Positions 7,957-16,505 of a stretch of 64,000 bases of DNA are shown here, piece by piece (the first letter of the stretch is position 1; each line of letters starts with the position of its first letter). This DNA comes from Modestobacter marinus (lineage in GTDB: Bacteria; Actinomycetota; Actinomycetes; Mycobacteriales; Geodermatophilaceae), in NCBI RefSeq assembly GCF_011758655.1, contig NZ_JAAMPA010000001.1:248001-312000 (forward strand), given 5' to 3'. Made by a program: the position numbers and the translations under genes. Under the pieces are notes generated by a model. That model had not been told where the DNA came from and searched no databases. It saw only the letters and a program-made list of their open reading frames with translations.

Positions 7957-10377
7957 GTGCCAGCCACGGCCGTCAGGCGTTGGTCCGCCGGGCTGGCGGC
8001 TGCGTCCCGGCGGGTCACCCGGCCGGCCCGGTCCGCGACCCGGCGGGCCGCCCGCGCCTACCGGGACGCCGTCGTCAAGGCCCGCTGGTTCGTGGTGGCC
8101 GGCTGGTTGCTGCTCACCGTGCTGGTGTCGGTGATGCTGCCCACGGCCGGCGGGGGCGGCGGGGCCGACATCGGCAACCTGCTGCCGGAGGACAGCACGG
8201 CGGCCGCCGTCCAGGACCGGTCCCTGGAGCTGTTCGACGTGCCGGTGCTGTCCCAGGTGTCCGTGGTGGTGCACGACCCCAACGGCCTCAGCGTCCTCAC
8301 CCGCGCCGACGTGGCGCTCTGGGCGGCCACCCACACCCAGGCGTACCTGGACGGCAACGTGCCGCCCGGGCGGGGGCAGATCGTCGCCGCCGTCCCGCTG
8401 CCCACCTCGACGCCGGAGACCGCGGTCACCTACCTGTACGTCTCCAACTACACGTCACTGGAGCGGACCAGAGACCTGGCCCGCGAGTACGCGTCGCACT
8501 TCCACAACCAGAGCTCGGTGCAGACCTACGTCACCGGTGTGGTCCCGGCCCAGGTCGCCCAGGCCGACTACCTCGAGTCCCGGCTGCACCTGTTCGAGGT
8601 GGCGACCCTGGTGCTGATCGCGGTCGTCGTCGGGCTCACCTTCCGCTCGGTCGTCGCACCGTTCGTCGTGCTCATCGCGGCCGGGCTGGGGTACCTGGTC
8701 GCCATCCGCAGCCTCGGGGTGCTCGCCGCAGCACTGGGCTTCGCGCTGCCCGACCAGCTGCAGCCGCTGATCGCCGCGCTGCTGATCGGGGTGATCACCG
8801 ACTACTGCGTGCTGTTCTTCGCCGGCCTCCGGCAGCAGCTGGACCGCGGGCTCCCGCGGCTGGACGCCACCCGGCGGGCGGTGAGCACCAACGCGCCGAT
8901 CATCGCTGTCGCCGGGATCACCGTCGCGGCCGGCACCGCGGCGCTGCTGGCCGCGGACTTCCAGCTGTTCCAGGCCTTCGGGCCGGCGCTGTCGCTGACC
9001 GTCGTCATCGGGGTGCTCGTGTCGCTGACCCTGGTGCCGGCGCTGATGGCGATCCTGGGCGAGCGGCTCTTCGGGCTGGGCACCCTGCGCGCCTCGCCCC
9101 GCCGCCCGACCCGGCGCGGCAACGGCCGGCTGCTCCGCATCGTCGTGGACCGGCGGGGCGCGACGGTGGCGACGCTGCTCGCCACCGGCGTGCTGCTCCT
9201 GGCCGCGGCGCCGCTGCTGCAGATGCGCCTGGACCTGTCCTTCACCTCCGGTCTGCCGCCCGAGGACCCGGTGAGCCGGGGCGCGGCGGTGCTCGAGGAC
9301 TCCGGGATCCGCGGCGTCATCGCCCCCACGGAGGTCATCGTCGAGGGCGACGCGGTCATCGAGCAGCGGCCGGCGCTGGAGCGCCTGCAGGCGGCCATCG
9401 AGGCCCAGCCCGGGGTGGCCGAGGTGCTCGGCCCGGCCCAGAACCCGCTCCCCGACGGCTTCGGCGTCGTCTTCTCCCCCGAGGGCGACGCCGCCCGCTA
9501 CGTGGTGATCCTGGACAGCGACCCGCTGGCCGCGCCGGCGATCAGCGACCTGCGCCAGCTCAGCGACCAGCTGGACACCCTGGCCGCGGAGGCGGGGCTG
9601 GAGGACGCCGAGGTGGCGGTGACCGGGCAGACCGCGATCGCCGCCGAGCTCGCCGCGATCACCCGGGACAACCTCCGGATCACGTTGACGGCCGCGGTGC
9701 TGGTGGAGCTGCTGATCCTGATCGTCTACCTGCGGGCGCTGTGTGCCCCGGTGGTGCTGATGGCGTGCAGCGCGCTGGGCGTCGCGGCGGCGCTCGGCCT
9801 CAGCGTCCTGGTCTTCCAGGTGCTGCTCGGCGACCCCGGGCTGGCCTTCTACGTCCCGTTCGCGACCGCCGTGCTGCTGCTGGCGCTGGGGTCGGACTAC
9901 AACGTGTTCGCCGTCGGCTCGATCTGGGAGGCGGCCGCGCGACATCCGCTGAGCAAGGCGATCATGCTGGCGATGCCGAGCACGGCCCGGGCGATCAGTG
10001 CCGCGGGGCTGATCCTCGCCGCGACCTTCGGGATGGTGGCCCTCATCCCGCTGCAGACCTTCCGGCAGGTGGCGTTCACCATGGCCGCCGGGCTGCTCAT
10101 CGACACGTTCCTGATCCGTCCGGTCCTCACCCCCGCGGTGCTCACCCTGCTGGGACGGGCGGCCAGCTGGCCCAGCCGGCGGGTGCGCACCGAGTCGGTG
10201 CCGGTCGACGAGCTGCGCCGCACCGCGGCCGCGGGGGCCCGGAGCGGGGGCCCGGAGGTGCTGCGGGACGAGGCACGGGAGGAGGAGGCACGGGAGGAGG
10301 AGGCACGGGAGGAGGAGGGACGGGAGGACCCGGCACGAGAGTGCCAGCCGGCCGGTGCGGAGGTGGGCCACCGGTGA
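7957..10377 (+). CDS. MMPL-family (RND superfamily) transporter
   Basis: The 806-aa inner-membrane transporter is probably proton-driven export of a lipid or other hydrophobic compound. Two homologous halves each start with one helix and an extracytoplasmic domain (VSVMLPTAGGGGGADIGNLL; then LDLSFTSGLPPEDPVSRG), followed by helix bundles. Asp-Tyr pairs expected for proton relay are in LLIGVITDYCVLFF and LLLALGSDYNVFAV, as in MmpL proteins. The GTG at 7957 has GGAGG 5 nt upstream and places the first helix normally. The C-terminal tail holds an EAREE repeat. It overlaps the DUF2993 gene by GTGA, so the two are probably translated together. Confidence 0.92.
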   Translation: MPATAVRRWSAGLAAASRRVTRPARSATRRAARAYRDAVVKARWFVVAGWLLLTVLVSVMLPTAGGGGGADIGNLLPEDSTAAAVQDRSLELFDVPVLSQVSVVVHDPNGLSVLTRADVALWAATHTQAYLDGNVPPGRGQIVAAVPLPTSTPETAVTYLYVSNYTSLERTRDLAREYASHFHNQSSVQTYVTGVVPAQVAQADYLESRLHLFEVATLVLIAVVVGLTFRSVVAPFVVLIAAGLGYLVAIRSLGVLAAALGFALPDQLQPLIAALLIGVITDYCVLFFAGLRQQLDRGLPRLDATRRAVSTNAPIIAVAGITVAAGTAALLAADFQLFQAFGPALSLTVVIGVLVSLTLVPALMAILGERLFGLGTLRASPRRPTRRGNGRLLRIVVDRRGATVATLLATGVLLLAAAPLLQMRLDLSFTSGLPPEDPVSRGAAVLEDSGIRGVIAPTEVIVEGDAVIEQRPALERLQAAIEAQPGVAEVLGPAQNPLPDGFGVVFSPEGDAARYVVILDSDPLAAPAISDLRQLSDQLDTLAAEAGLEDAEVAVTGQTAIAAELAAITRDNLRITLTAAVLVELLILIVYLRALCAPVVLMACSALGVAAALGLSVLVFQVLLGDPGLAFYVPFATAVLLLALGSDYNVFAVGSIWEAAARHPLSKAIMLAMPSTARAISAAGLILAATFGMVALIPLQTFRQVAFTMAAGLLIDTFLIRPVLTPAVLTLLGRAASWPSRRVRTESVPVDELRRTAAAGARSGGPEVLRDEAREEEAREEEAREEEGREDPARECQPAGAEVGHR
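10270..10329 (+). repeat. 15-bp tandem repeat encoding EAREE
   Basis: GAGGCACGGGAGGAG occurs three times in perfect tandem (10270-10314), followed by a fourth, diverged copy (10315-10329). It is in frame in the MMPL C-terminal tail and adds a charged, helix-prone segment. Confidence 0.9.
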
Positions 10378-11174
10378 CCGGCGACCGCGAGCCGCAGGCT
10401 GGAGCCGACCCGGACGTCGGCGGACCCACCGCCCCAGGGGCGACCGCCCCGCGCTCTCGGCCCGCACCGCGGACCGTCGTCCTGGGCGTGTCCGTGGTGG
10501 TGGGCACCCTGCTGCTGCTGTGGGGGGCCGACCGGCTGGCCCGGTGGGCGGCCGAGTCCCTGCTGGCGCGGGACGTCCAGCAGGCGACCGGCGTCGCCGA
10601 ACGGCCGTCGGTGCAGGTGCGCGGCCTGGTCTTCCTCCTCCAGGCGGTGCAGGGCCGCTACGACGACGTCGAGGTCACCCTCAGCGAGGTGTCGTCGGGG
10701 CCGATGTCGGTCGACCGGGTGGAGGCCCGGCTCAGCGGCGTGCACGTCTCCTTCCACGACCTGCTGGTGCAGGAGCCGGGGCCGGTGTGGATCGAGCGGT
10801 CGGTCGGGGAGGCGTTCCTCGGCTACGACGACCTCAACCGCTACCTCCAGGTCACCGGGCGCCCGGTGGAGATCGGCGCGGCACCCGGGGAGGAGGTCCG
10901 GCTGACCGGGACGGTGGACCTCCTCGGCCAGTCCGTGTCGGCCTCCGCCCTGGCGCAGCTGTCCCCCGAGAGCGGTGCGCTGTCGATCGCCCCCACCGCG
11001 CTGGACACCGAGACCGAGCTCGCCCCGGCCAGCCGGCTCCTGCTCGGGCAGCGGTTCTCGCTGCGGGTGCCACTGGACCCGCTCCCCTTCGGCCAGGAGC
11101 TCACCGCGATCGAGGGCGCAGAGGACGGCCTGGTGGTGCGCGCCGAGGGCACGGACGTCGTCCTCCGCCCCTGA
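10374..11174 (+). CDS. DUF2993 (LmeA-like) phospholipid-binding family protein
   Basis: The 266-aa protein has a disordered Pro/Ala-rich N-terminus (~1-35), one membrane anchor (TVVLGVSVVVGTLLLLWGADRL, ~37-58) and a periplasmic DUF2993 domain starting VQQATGVAERPSVQVRGLVF. In mycobacteria, LmeA of this family works in the cell envelope on lipomannan. Here only family membership is supported. The GTG overlaps the MMPL stop as GTGA, suggesting that both act on an envelope lipid. It is convergent with the MscS gene, 13 bases between stops. Confidence 0.83.
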   Translation: MTGDREPQAGADPDVGGPTAPGATAPRSRPAPRTVVLGVSVVVGTLLLLWGADRLARWAAESLLARDVQQATGVAERPSVQVRGLVFLLQAVQGRYDDVEVTLSEVSSGPMSVDRVEARLSGVHVSFHDLLVQEPGPVWIERSVGEAFLGYDDLNRYLQVTGRPVEIGAAPGEEVRLTGTVDLLGQSVSASALAQLSPESGALSIAPTALDTETELAPASRLLLGQRFSLRVPLDPLPFGQELTAIEGAEDGLVVRAEGTDVVLRP

Positions 11175-11187
11175 GCCGGGTCGCCGG

Positions 11188-12033
11188 TCAGTCCCCCTCC
11201 CCCGACCAGAGGACCCGCTGGGGGAACGGGATGGTCATGCCGGCCCCGTCCAGCGCGGACTTCAGCGAGATCGCGACGCCGCTGCGCACCCGCCAGCGGC
11301 TGGCGATGTCCGCGGGGTGCCAGTACCGCACCGCGAGGTTGATCGAGGAGTCGCCGAACTCCTCCACCCACACCTCGGGGCCCGGGGTGTCCGCGACGCC
11401 GTCCGCGGCCGCGCACGCCGCGAGCAGCACCTCCCGGGCCCGGACCAGGTCGGTGTCGTAGGCCAGCCCGACCGTGAGCGACGTGCGGCTCAGCGGGGTG
11501 CGGGTGTAGTTGATGATCGGGTTCTTCAGCACCTCGGCGTTGGGCAGGTAGACGATCAGGCCGTCGTAGGTCTGCAGCACCGTCGTCCGGAGGTTGACGT
11601 CGGTGACGACGCCCTCGAAGTCGCCGCTGGCGACCTGGTCACCCAGCCGCAGCGGACGGCGGATCTGCAGCATCACGCCGGCGATCAGGTTCTGCAGCAT
11701 GTCCTGCGCGGCGAACGCGATGGCGATGCCGCCCACGCCGAGGGCACCGAGCAGCGGGCCGATCTGGACCCCGAGCAGGTCCAGGGCGTAGACGACGCCG
11801 ACGGCGACCGCGACCAGGCCGAGGAACCGGCCGGCGACGAGCCCGACGTGCCGGTTCGCGTCGCGGTCGAGGGCCCGGACCAGCAGCCGCCGCAGCAGCA
11901 CCGCGAGCAGGATCGAGGCGACGAAGACCGCCAGCGCCTGGGCGACCTCGGAGACCGCGATGTCGTCCTCGACGACGACGTCGACGTCCTCGACGGCGGC
12001 CAGGACGTCGTGGAGCTGCAGAGCGACCGGCAT
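11188..12033 (-). CDS. Small-conductance mechanosensitive channel, MscS family
   Basis: The 281-aa membrane protein has three predicted helices, the last being the pore helix with the family block GALGVGGIAIAFAAQDMLQN. This is followed by the beta domain (RRPLRLGDQVASGDFEG, VVTDVNLRTTVLQTYDG, VYLPNAEVLKNPIINYTR). The C-terminal alpha/beta domain is complete and ends FPQRVLW, close to the usual FPxxxV end. Its role is to open on membrane tension during hypo-osmotic shock. The ATG at 12033 leaves the usual short periplasmic N-terminus. Confidence 0.92.
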   Translation of the reverse strand: MPVALQLHDVLAAVEDVDVVVEDDIAVSEVAQALAVFVASILLAVLLRRLLVRALDRDANRHVGLVAGRFLGLVAVAVGVVYALDLLGVQIGPLLGALGVGGIAIAFAAQDMLQNLIAGVMLQIRRPLRLGDQVASGDFEGVVTDVNLRTTVLQTYDGLIVYLPNAEVLKNPIINYTRTPLSRTSLTVGLAYDTDLVRAREVLLAACAAADGVADTPGPEVWVEEFGDSSINLAVRYWHPADIASRWRVRSGVAISLKSALDGAGMTIPFPQRVLWSGEGD

Positions 12034-12116
12034 GCCGGGATGATGCTCCAGGGGGCCGGGGACGGGTCGGGCGGACCGCGGGTGGCCCTCGACCGGGGCC
12101 GGCAGGTGGCCGTCAG

Positions 12117-12132
12117 GTCACGCTGACGTGAC
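12117..12132. promoter_or_regulatory. 6-bp inverted repeat upstream of lipoprotein gene
   Basis: GTCACG and CGTGAC are separated by CTGA. It lies 22 bases before the Crp-like palindrome in the divergent gap between the MscS and lipoprotein genes. It could be a second, weaker half-site pair for the same regulator. Confidence 0.35.
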
Positions 12133-12154
12133 ACTTTCCCGACACCGGGCGCGG

Positions 12155-12170
12155 TGTGACCTAGGTCACA
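12155..12170. promoter_or_regulatory. Perfect Crp/GlxR-type operator
   Basis: TGTGACCTAGGTCACA is a perfect 16-bp palindrome and matches the TGTGA-N6-TCACA consensus of the Crp family. The TGTGANNTANNTCACA form is typical of actinobacterial GlxR/Crp. It ends 13 bases before the ATG of the lipoprotein gene, a position that would overlap the core promoter. Confidence 0.72.
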
Positions 12171-12183
12171 TTACGCTCCGGGT

Positions 12184-12666
12184 ATGGCCACTAATCCGAC
12201 ACGTACCCGCCGCCTGGCGTCCGGCCTCGCCGCCGCCGGCCTGCTGCTCGTCCCGCTCTCCGCGTGCTCCGACGAGCCCGTGGACGACGCCACGAGCGCA
12301 GTGGACACCGCGATCGAGACCGACACCGAGATGACCGAGTCGACGATGGCGGAGGAGACCGAGACCGAGACCACCACCGACACCGCCACCCCGTCGGAGA
12401 CGGGCGCCGCCGCCACGAGCACCGAGTCCGGCGTGGAGTGCTCCGGGACCTCCTGCGTGGTCACGCTCTCCGGCGACGGGACCGAGGTGGAGGTGCTCGG
12501 GCAGACCGTCACCCTCGGCCAGGTCCAGGACGGCCGGGCAACCGTCGGCATCGCCGGCCAGGAGGTCTCCTGCAGCGAGGGCGAGAGCGTGTCCGCCGGG
12601 CCGCTGAACCTCGAGTGCACGACCGTGACGCCCGAGAACGTCGTCATGACGGCGTCCCTGGGCTGA
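12184..12666 (+). CDS. Secreted lipoprotein of unknown function
   Basis: The 160-aa protein has a lipoprotein signal: basic N-terminus, hydrophobic stretch and lipobox LSAC with the lipidated Cys near residue 28. A Thr/Glu-rich linker (TETDTEMTES, then ETETETTTDTATPS) tethers a C-terminal domain of about 75 residues with four Cys (ECSGTSCVVTLSG, VSCSEG, LECTTV), probably two disulfides, resembling a small beta domain of actinobacterial lipoproteins. No Shine-Dalgarno sequence precedes the ATG, so the mRNA may be leaderless. The Crp-type palindrome 13 bases upstream suggests cAMP-linked control. Confidence 0.75.
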   Translation: MATNPTRTRRLASGLAAAGLLLVPLSACSDEPVDDATSAVDTAIETDTEMTESTMAEETETETTTDTATPSETGAAATSTESGVECSGTSCVVTLSGDGTEVEVLGQTVTLGQVQDGRATVGIAGQEVSCSEGESVSAGPLNLECTTVTPENVVMTASLG

Positions 12667-12692
12667 CCGCGCCGTCCCGCAGCGGTGCGACC

Positions 12693-12737
12693 GTCGGAGG
12701 CGCGCGGGGGCCGACCCCAGGCCGGCCCCCGTCCGAC
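12693..12737. terminator. Hairpin between lipoprotein gene and ychF
   Basis: GGGGGCCG (12706-12713) pairs with CGGCCCCC (12723-12730), and an outer GTCGGA/TCCGAC pair (12693-12698 with 12732-12737) extends it. It sits between two convergent genes and may serve both. Confidence 0.5.
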
Positions 12738-12786
12738 GCCCGCGCTTCGGTGATCCGTCAGCGCGCGGCCTGCGGGTCGCGCGGGA

Positions 12787-13860
<1,074 letters not shown>

Positions 13861-13914
13861 GGGGAACCAGCTTACGGGCGTTGACGCGCTCCCCCGGTGG
13901 ACGAGGATGGCCAG

Positions 13915-14274
13915 ATGCCCGAACCCGTGGATCTCGCCGCCGTCCTGGCCACCGTCGACCAGCCGTGGTCGCCCCGCACCGTCGCCGTGCTGAACGACTA
14001 CGACCTGCGTGTGGTGCACACGCGCGGGGAGTTCACCCGGCACAGCCACCCGGAGACCGACGAGGTCTTCCTCGTCCTCTCCGGCTCGCTCACGATCCGG
14101 ATGGACGACGGCGACGTCACCCTGGGCCCCGGTCAGCTCTACGTCGTGCCGAAGGGCACCCCGCACCAGCCGTACAGCCCCGACGGCGCCCAGGTGCTGC
14201 TGGTCGAGCCGAGCGCGACGGTGAACACCGGCGACACCCCCAGCGAGCTGACCGCCGAACGCAGGGTCGTCTGA
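13915..14274 (+). CDS. Cupin-domain protein
   Basis: The 119-aa single-domain protein has cupin motif 1 in FTRHSHPETDEVFLVLSG (metal-binding His/His/Glu) and motif 2 in GPGQLYVVPKGTPHQPYS (His). It is probably a small metal-dependent isomerase or dioxygenase-like protein, or a sugar/ligand-binding cupin; the substrate is not visible. ATG at 13915 has an ACGAGG upstream; a GTG at 13897 would add six residues. It is divergent from ychF with about 54 bases between, and it is convergent with the HNH gene. Confidence 0.8.
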   Translation: MPEPVDLAAVLATVDQPWSPRTVAVLNDYDLRVVHTRGEFTRHSHPETDEVFLVLSGSLTIRMDDGDVTLGPGQLYVVPKGTPHQPYSPDGAQVLLVEPSATVNTGDTPSELTAERRVV

Positions 14275-14347
14275 CCGTAAGGACGTCTCAGCGCTGCGTC
14301 GCCTGAGCCCAGGGTGGCCCGAGCCCCGGGCCGCATCAGCGCGGGGA

Positions 14348-15547
14348 CTACAGCGGTGGGCCGATGAGGATCTCGGTGTCGTCGGGGCGCCAGGTCCGCC
14401 ATCGTCCGTCGGGATCTCGTTCGACCCGGAAGCCGTGGTGGACCTTGGTGTGGTGGCGTTCGCACAACAACGCCGAGTTGCTCAGCGCCGTGTCCCCGCC
14501 GTGAGCCCAGTGGATGAGGTGGTGCACGTCGCACCACCACGTCGGTGCACCACAGCCGGCGAACACGCAGGACTTGTCCCGGCGTTCGACGGCCTTGCGC
14601 AGCCCCGGGGTGACCACCCGGTGGTCCCGGCCGAGATCGAGCGGAGTTCCGTCGGGGCCCATCACGATCCGGGAGATGCTGCCGTCACAGGCCAGATATC
14701 GGGCGCGGGCGGCGGAGATCGTCGCCCCGAACCCCAGCTCCCCCGCACGGGCGCCGGTGGCCGGGTCGACCAGGTCCTCGATGTCGATGCCGACGACAAC
14801 GTGCGGCTTCACCGTCCGCAGGGTCGGCAGGTTCCCTGCGGCGAGCTGGTTGTCCGCCAACTGCACCAGCGCGTCGGCGTTCTGCTGCGCCCGGGTCCGC
14901 TCATCACCCTGCGGGCGGTCGGCCTGCACGATCGACTCGATCGCTGCCTTGACCTTCTCGCCCCCGGTCACGTCCAGGTCGAAGCGGCCGGTCACCGAAC
15001 CGTCGGCGTGCGTGGCGATCGTCAGCCGCCGCCCCTCCGTCGGGTCCGGCTCCGGCCCGTCGGGGTTCAAGGCGTCCTCGAAGGCCTGCACCGCATCCAC
15101 CAGCGACTGGTGCGGTGAGGCCATCGCCACCTGAGTCCACACCTCATCGAACGCACCGAGGTCGATGCCCTGCTCCCCGGCGCGGGCGACCTCGACCGGG
15201 CCGACCGCCCTGGCCACCACGTCGACCTGCTCGGCGGTCACCGAGCCCTCGGCAAACCCAGCCGCAAGAGCCGGGAAGTACTCCAGGCCCCGACCCGACC
15301 GCAGGATCCGCGACGCCTCGGCCGGCGCGAGCCGCGCGTGCCCGATCAGCCAGGACCGCATCGACTTCAGCCCGTCGCGCTCCGCGGCCTGCACGATGTC
15401 GGCCTGACGCACCGTGCGGGTCAACTCCGCCGCAACACGATTGCCCAGCTGCACGAGCAACGCCGTCCGCTCCAGCACGGCAGCGTCGGACAGGAGATGC
15501 AGGTCATCGGTGGCCAGGGCGTCCAGCGCAGAGATCAACTCGCTCAC
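14348..15547 (-). CDS. DUF222 / HNH endonuclease-signature protein (13E12 repeat family)
   Basis: The 399-aa protein has an N-terminal helical DUF222 domain (LERTALLVQLGNRVAAEL through ALAAGFAEGSVTAEQVDVVA) and a C-terminal HNH module with CVFAGCGAP, WWCDVHHLIHWAHGG, and NSALLCERHHTKVHHG, keeping the Cys and His residues expected for zinc and metal binding. Related to the M. tuberculosis 13E12 family, which is present in many copies in Geodermatophilaceae-type genomes and suspected to be mobile or selfish. Activity is unproven. The GTG at 15547 has GGGAGG 6-7 nt upstream. Confidence 0.88.
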   Translation of the reverse strand: MSELISALDALATDDLHLLSDAAVLERTALLVQLGNRVAAELTRTVRQADIVQAAERDGLKSMRSWLIGHARLAPAEASRILRSGRGLEYFPALAAGFAEGSVTAEQVDVVARAVGPVEVARAGEQGIDLGAFDEVWTQVAMASPHQSLVDAVQAFEDALNPDGPEPDPTEGRRLTIATHADGSVTGRFDLDVTGGEKVKAAIESIVQADRPQGDERTRAQQNADALVQLADNQLAAGNLPTLRTVKPHVVVGIDIEDLVDPATGARAGELGFGATISAARARYLACDGSISRIVMGPDGTPLDLGRDHRVVTPGLRKAVERRDKSCVFAGCGAPTWWCDVHHLIHWAHGGDTALSNSALLCERHHTKVHHGFRVERDPDGRWRTWRPDDTEILIGPPL

Positions 15548-15674
15548 CGAACACCTCCCGACCCGTTCGAACGTGTGTACGAATCTTATCGCCTCAGAGG
15601 GGGCCGCACAACGTGAATCCCCAGGTCAGGCGCCCGTCCACAGATGCGCACGGGCCCTTGACAGGCCGCCGCGG

Positions 15675-15852
15675 CCCCGGCCAGCCGGCCGAGCCAGGGC
15701 CCGCCCGCAACGCCGGTCAGCCGGCCGAGCCAGAGCCCGATCCGCAGCGCCGGCCAACCAGCCGAACCAGCGCCCAACCCGCAACGCCGGCCAACCGGCC
15801 GAACCAGAACCCGACCCGCAGCGCCGATCAGCCGGCCGAGCCGGGGCCGGCC
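15675..15852. repeat. Array of imperfect 37-bp direct repeats
   Basis: Units start at 15675, 15712, 15749 and 15786 with a partial fifth at 15823; each begins like GCCGGYCARCCGGCCGARCC. Units abut with no spacers, so this is not a CRISPR array. The last partial unit covers the stop codon and final codons of the response regulator gene. No gene is supported in the remaining gap between 15548 and 15827. Confidence 0.85.
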
Positions 15853-16505
15853 AGCAGGCCGCGCTCCACGGCGACCAGGACCGCGCGGGTGCGGTCGTCG
15901 ACGCCGAGCTTGGCGAACACCCGGAGCAGGTGGGTCTTCACCGTCGCCTCGCCGATGAACAGCTCCCGGCCGATCTCGGCGTTGGTCAGCCCGCGTGCCA
16001 CCCCGGACAGCACCTGCAGCTCCCGGGCGGTCGGGGCCTCGACCGCCGGCGCGCGCATCCGGGACACCAGCTTGGCGGCGACCGGCGGGGCCAGCACCGT
16101 CTCCCCCCGGGCCGCCGCCCGCACCGCGTCGGCCAGCTGCGGCAGCGGGGTGTCCTTGAGCAGGTAGCCGGTCGCGCCGGCCTCGACCGCGCGGACGATG
16201 TCGGCGTCGGTGTCGTAGGTGGTCAGCACCAGCACCCGCACGCCCGGGTGCGTGGCGGTGATCCGGCCGGTGGCCGTCACGCCGTCCATCCGGGGCATCC
16301 GCAGGTCCATCAGGACGACGTCCGGGGAGTGCTCGGCGACCGCCGCGAGCGCCGCCAGCCCGTCGCCGGCCTCCGCCACGACCGCCAGGTCCGGCTGGGC
16401 GGTCAGCCAGCCGACGAGCCCACCGCGGACGACGGGGTGGTCGTCCACCACCACGATCGTCGTCACGTCCCGCTCCGTCCCGCGCTCGCCGGTGCCCGCG
16501 GTCAT
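15828..16505 (-). CDS. NarL/LuxR-family response regulator
   Basis: The 225-aa protein has a receiver domain with the acidic pair in IVVVDDHPVVRGG, the phosphoacceptor Asp in VVLMDLRMPRMDG and the Lys in GYLLKDTP. A LuxR-type HTH follows (LTNAEIGRELFIGEATVKTH, then LRVFAKLGVDDRTRAV). It pairs with the histidine kinase just upstream (ATGA overlap) and probably controls the adjacent ABC transporter genes. The ATG at 16505 overlaps the kinase stop; a GTG 13 codons in is the alternative start. Its 3' end lies in the 37-bp repeat array. Confidence 0.93.
   Translation of the reverse strand: MTAGTGERGTERDVTTIVVVDDHPVVRGGLVGWLTAQPDLAVVAEAGDGLAALAAVAEHSPDVVLMDLRMPRMDGVTATGRITATHPGVRVLVLTTYDTDADIVRAVEAGATGYLLKDTPLPQLADAVRAAARGETVLAPPVAAKLVSRMRAPAVEAPTARELQVLSGVARGLTNAEIGRELFIGEATVKTHLLRVFAKLGVDDRTRAVLVAVERGLLAGPGSAG

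Noticed and set aside
15675..15852. Repeat array as a possible CRISPR.
   Set aside because: The 37-bp units abut directly with no spacers, and no cas gene is near.
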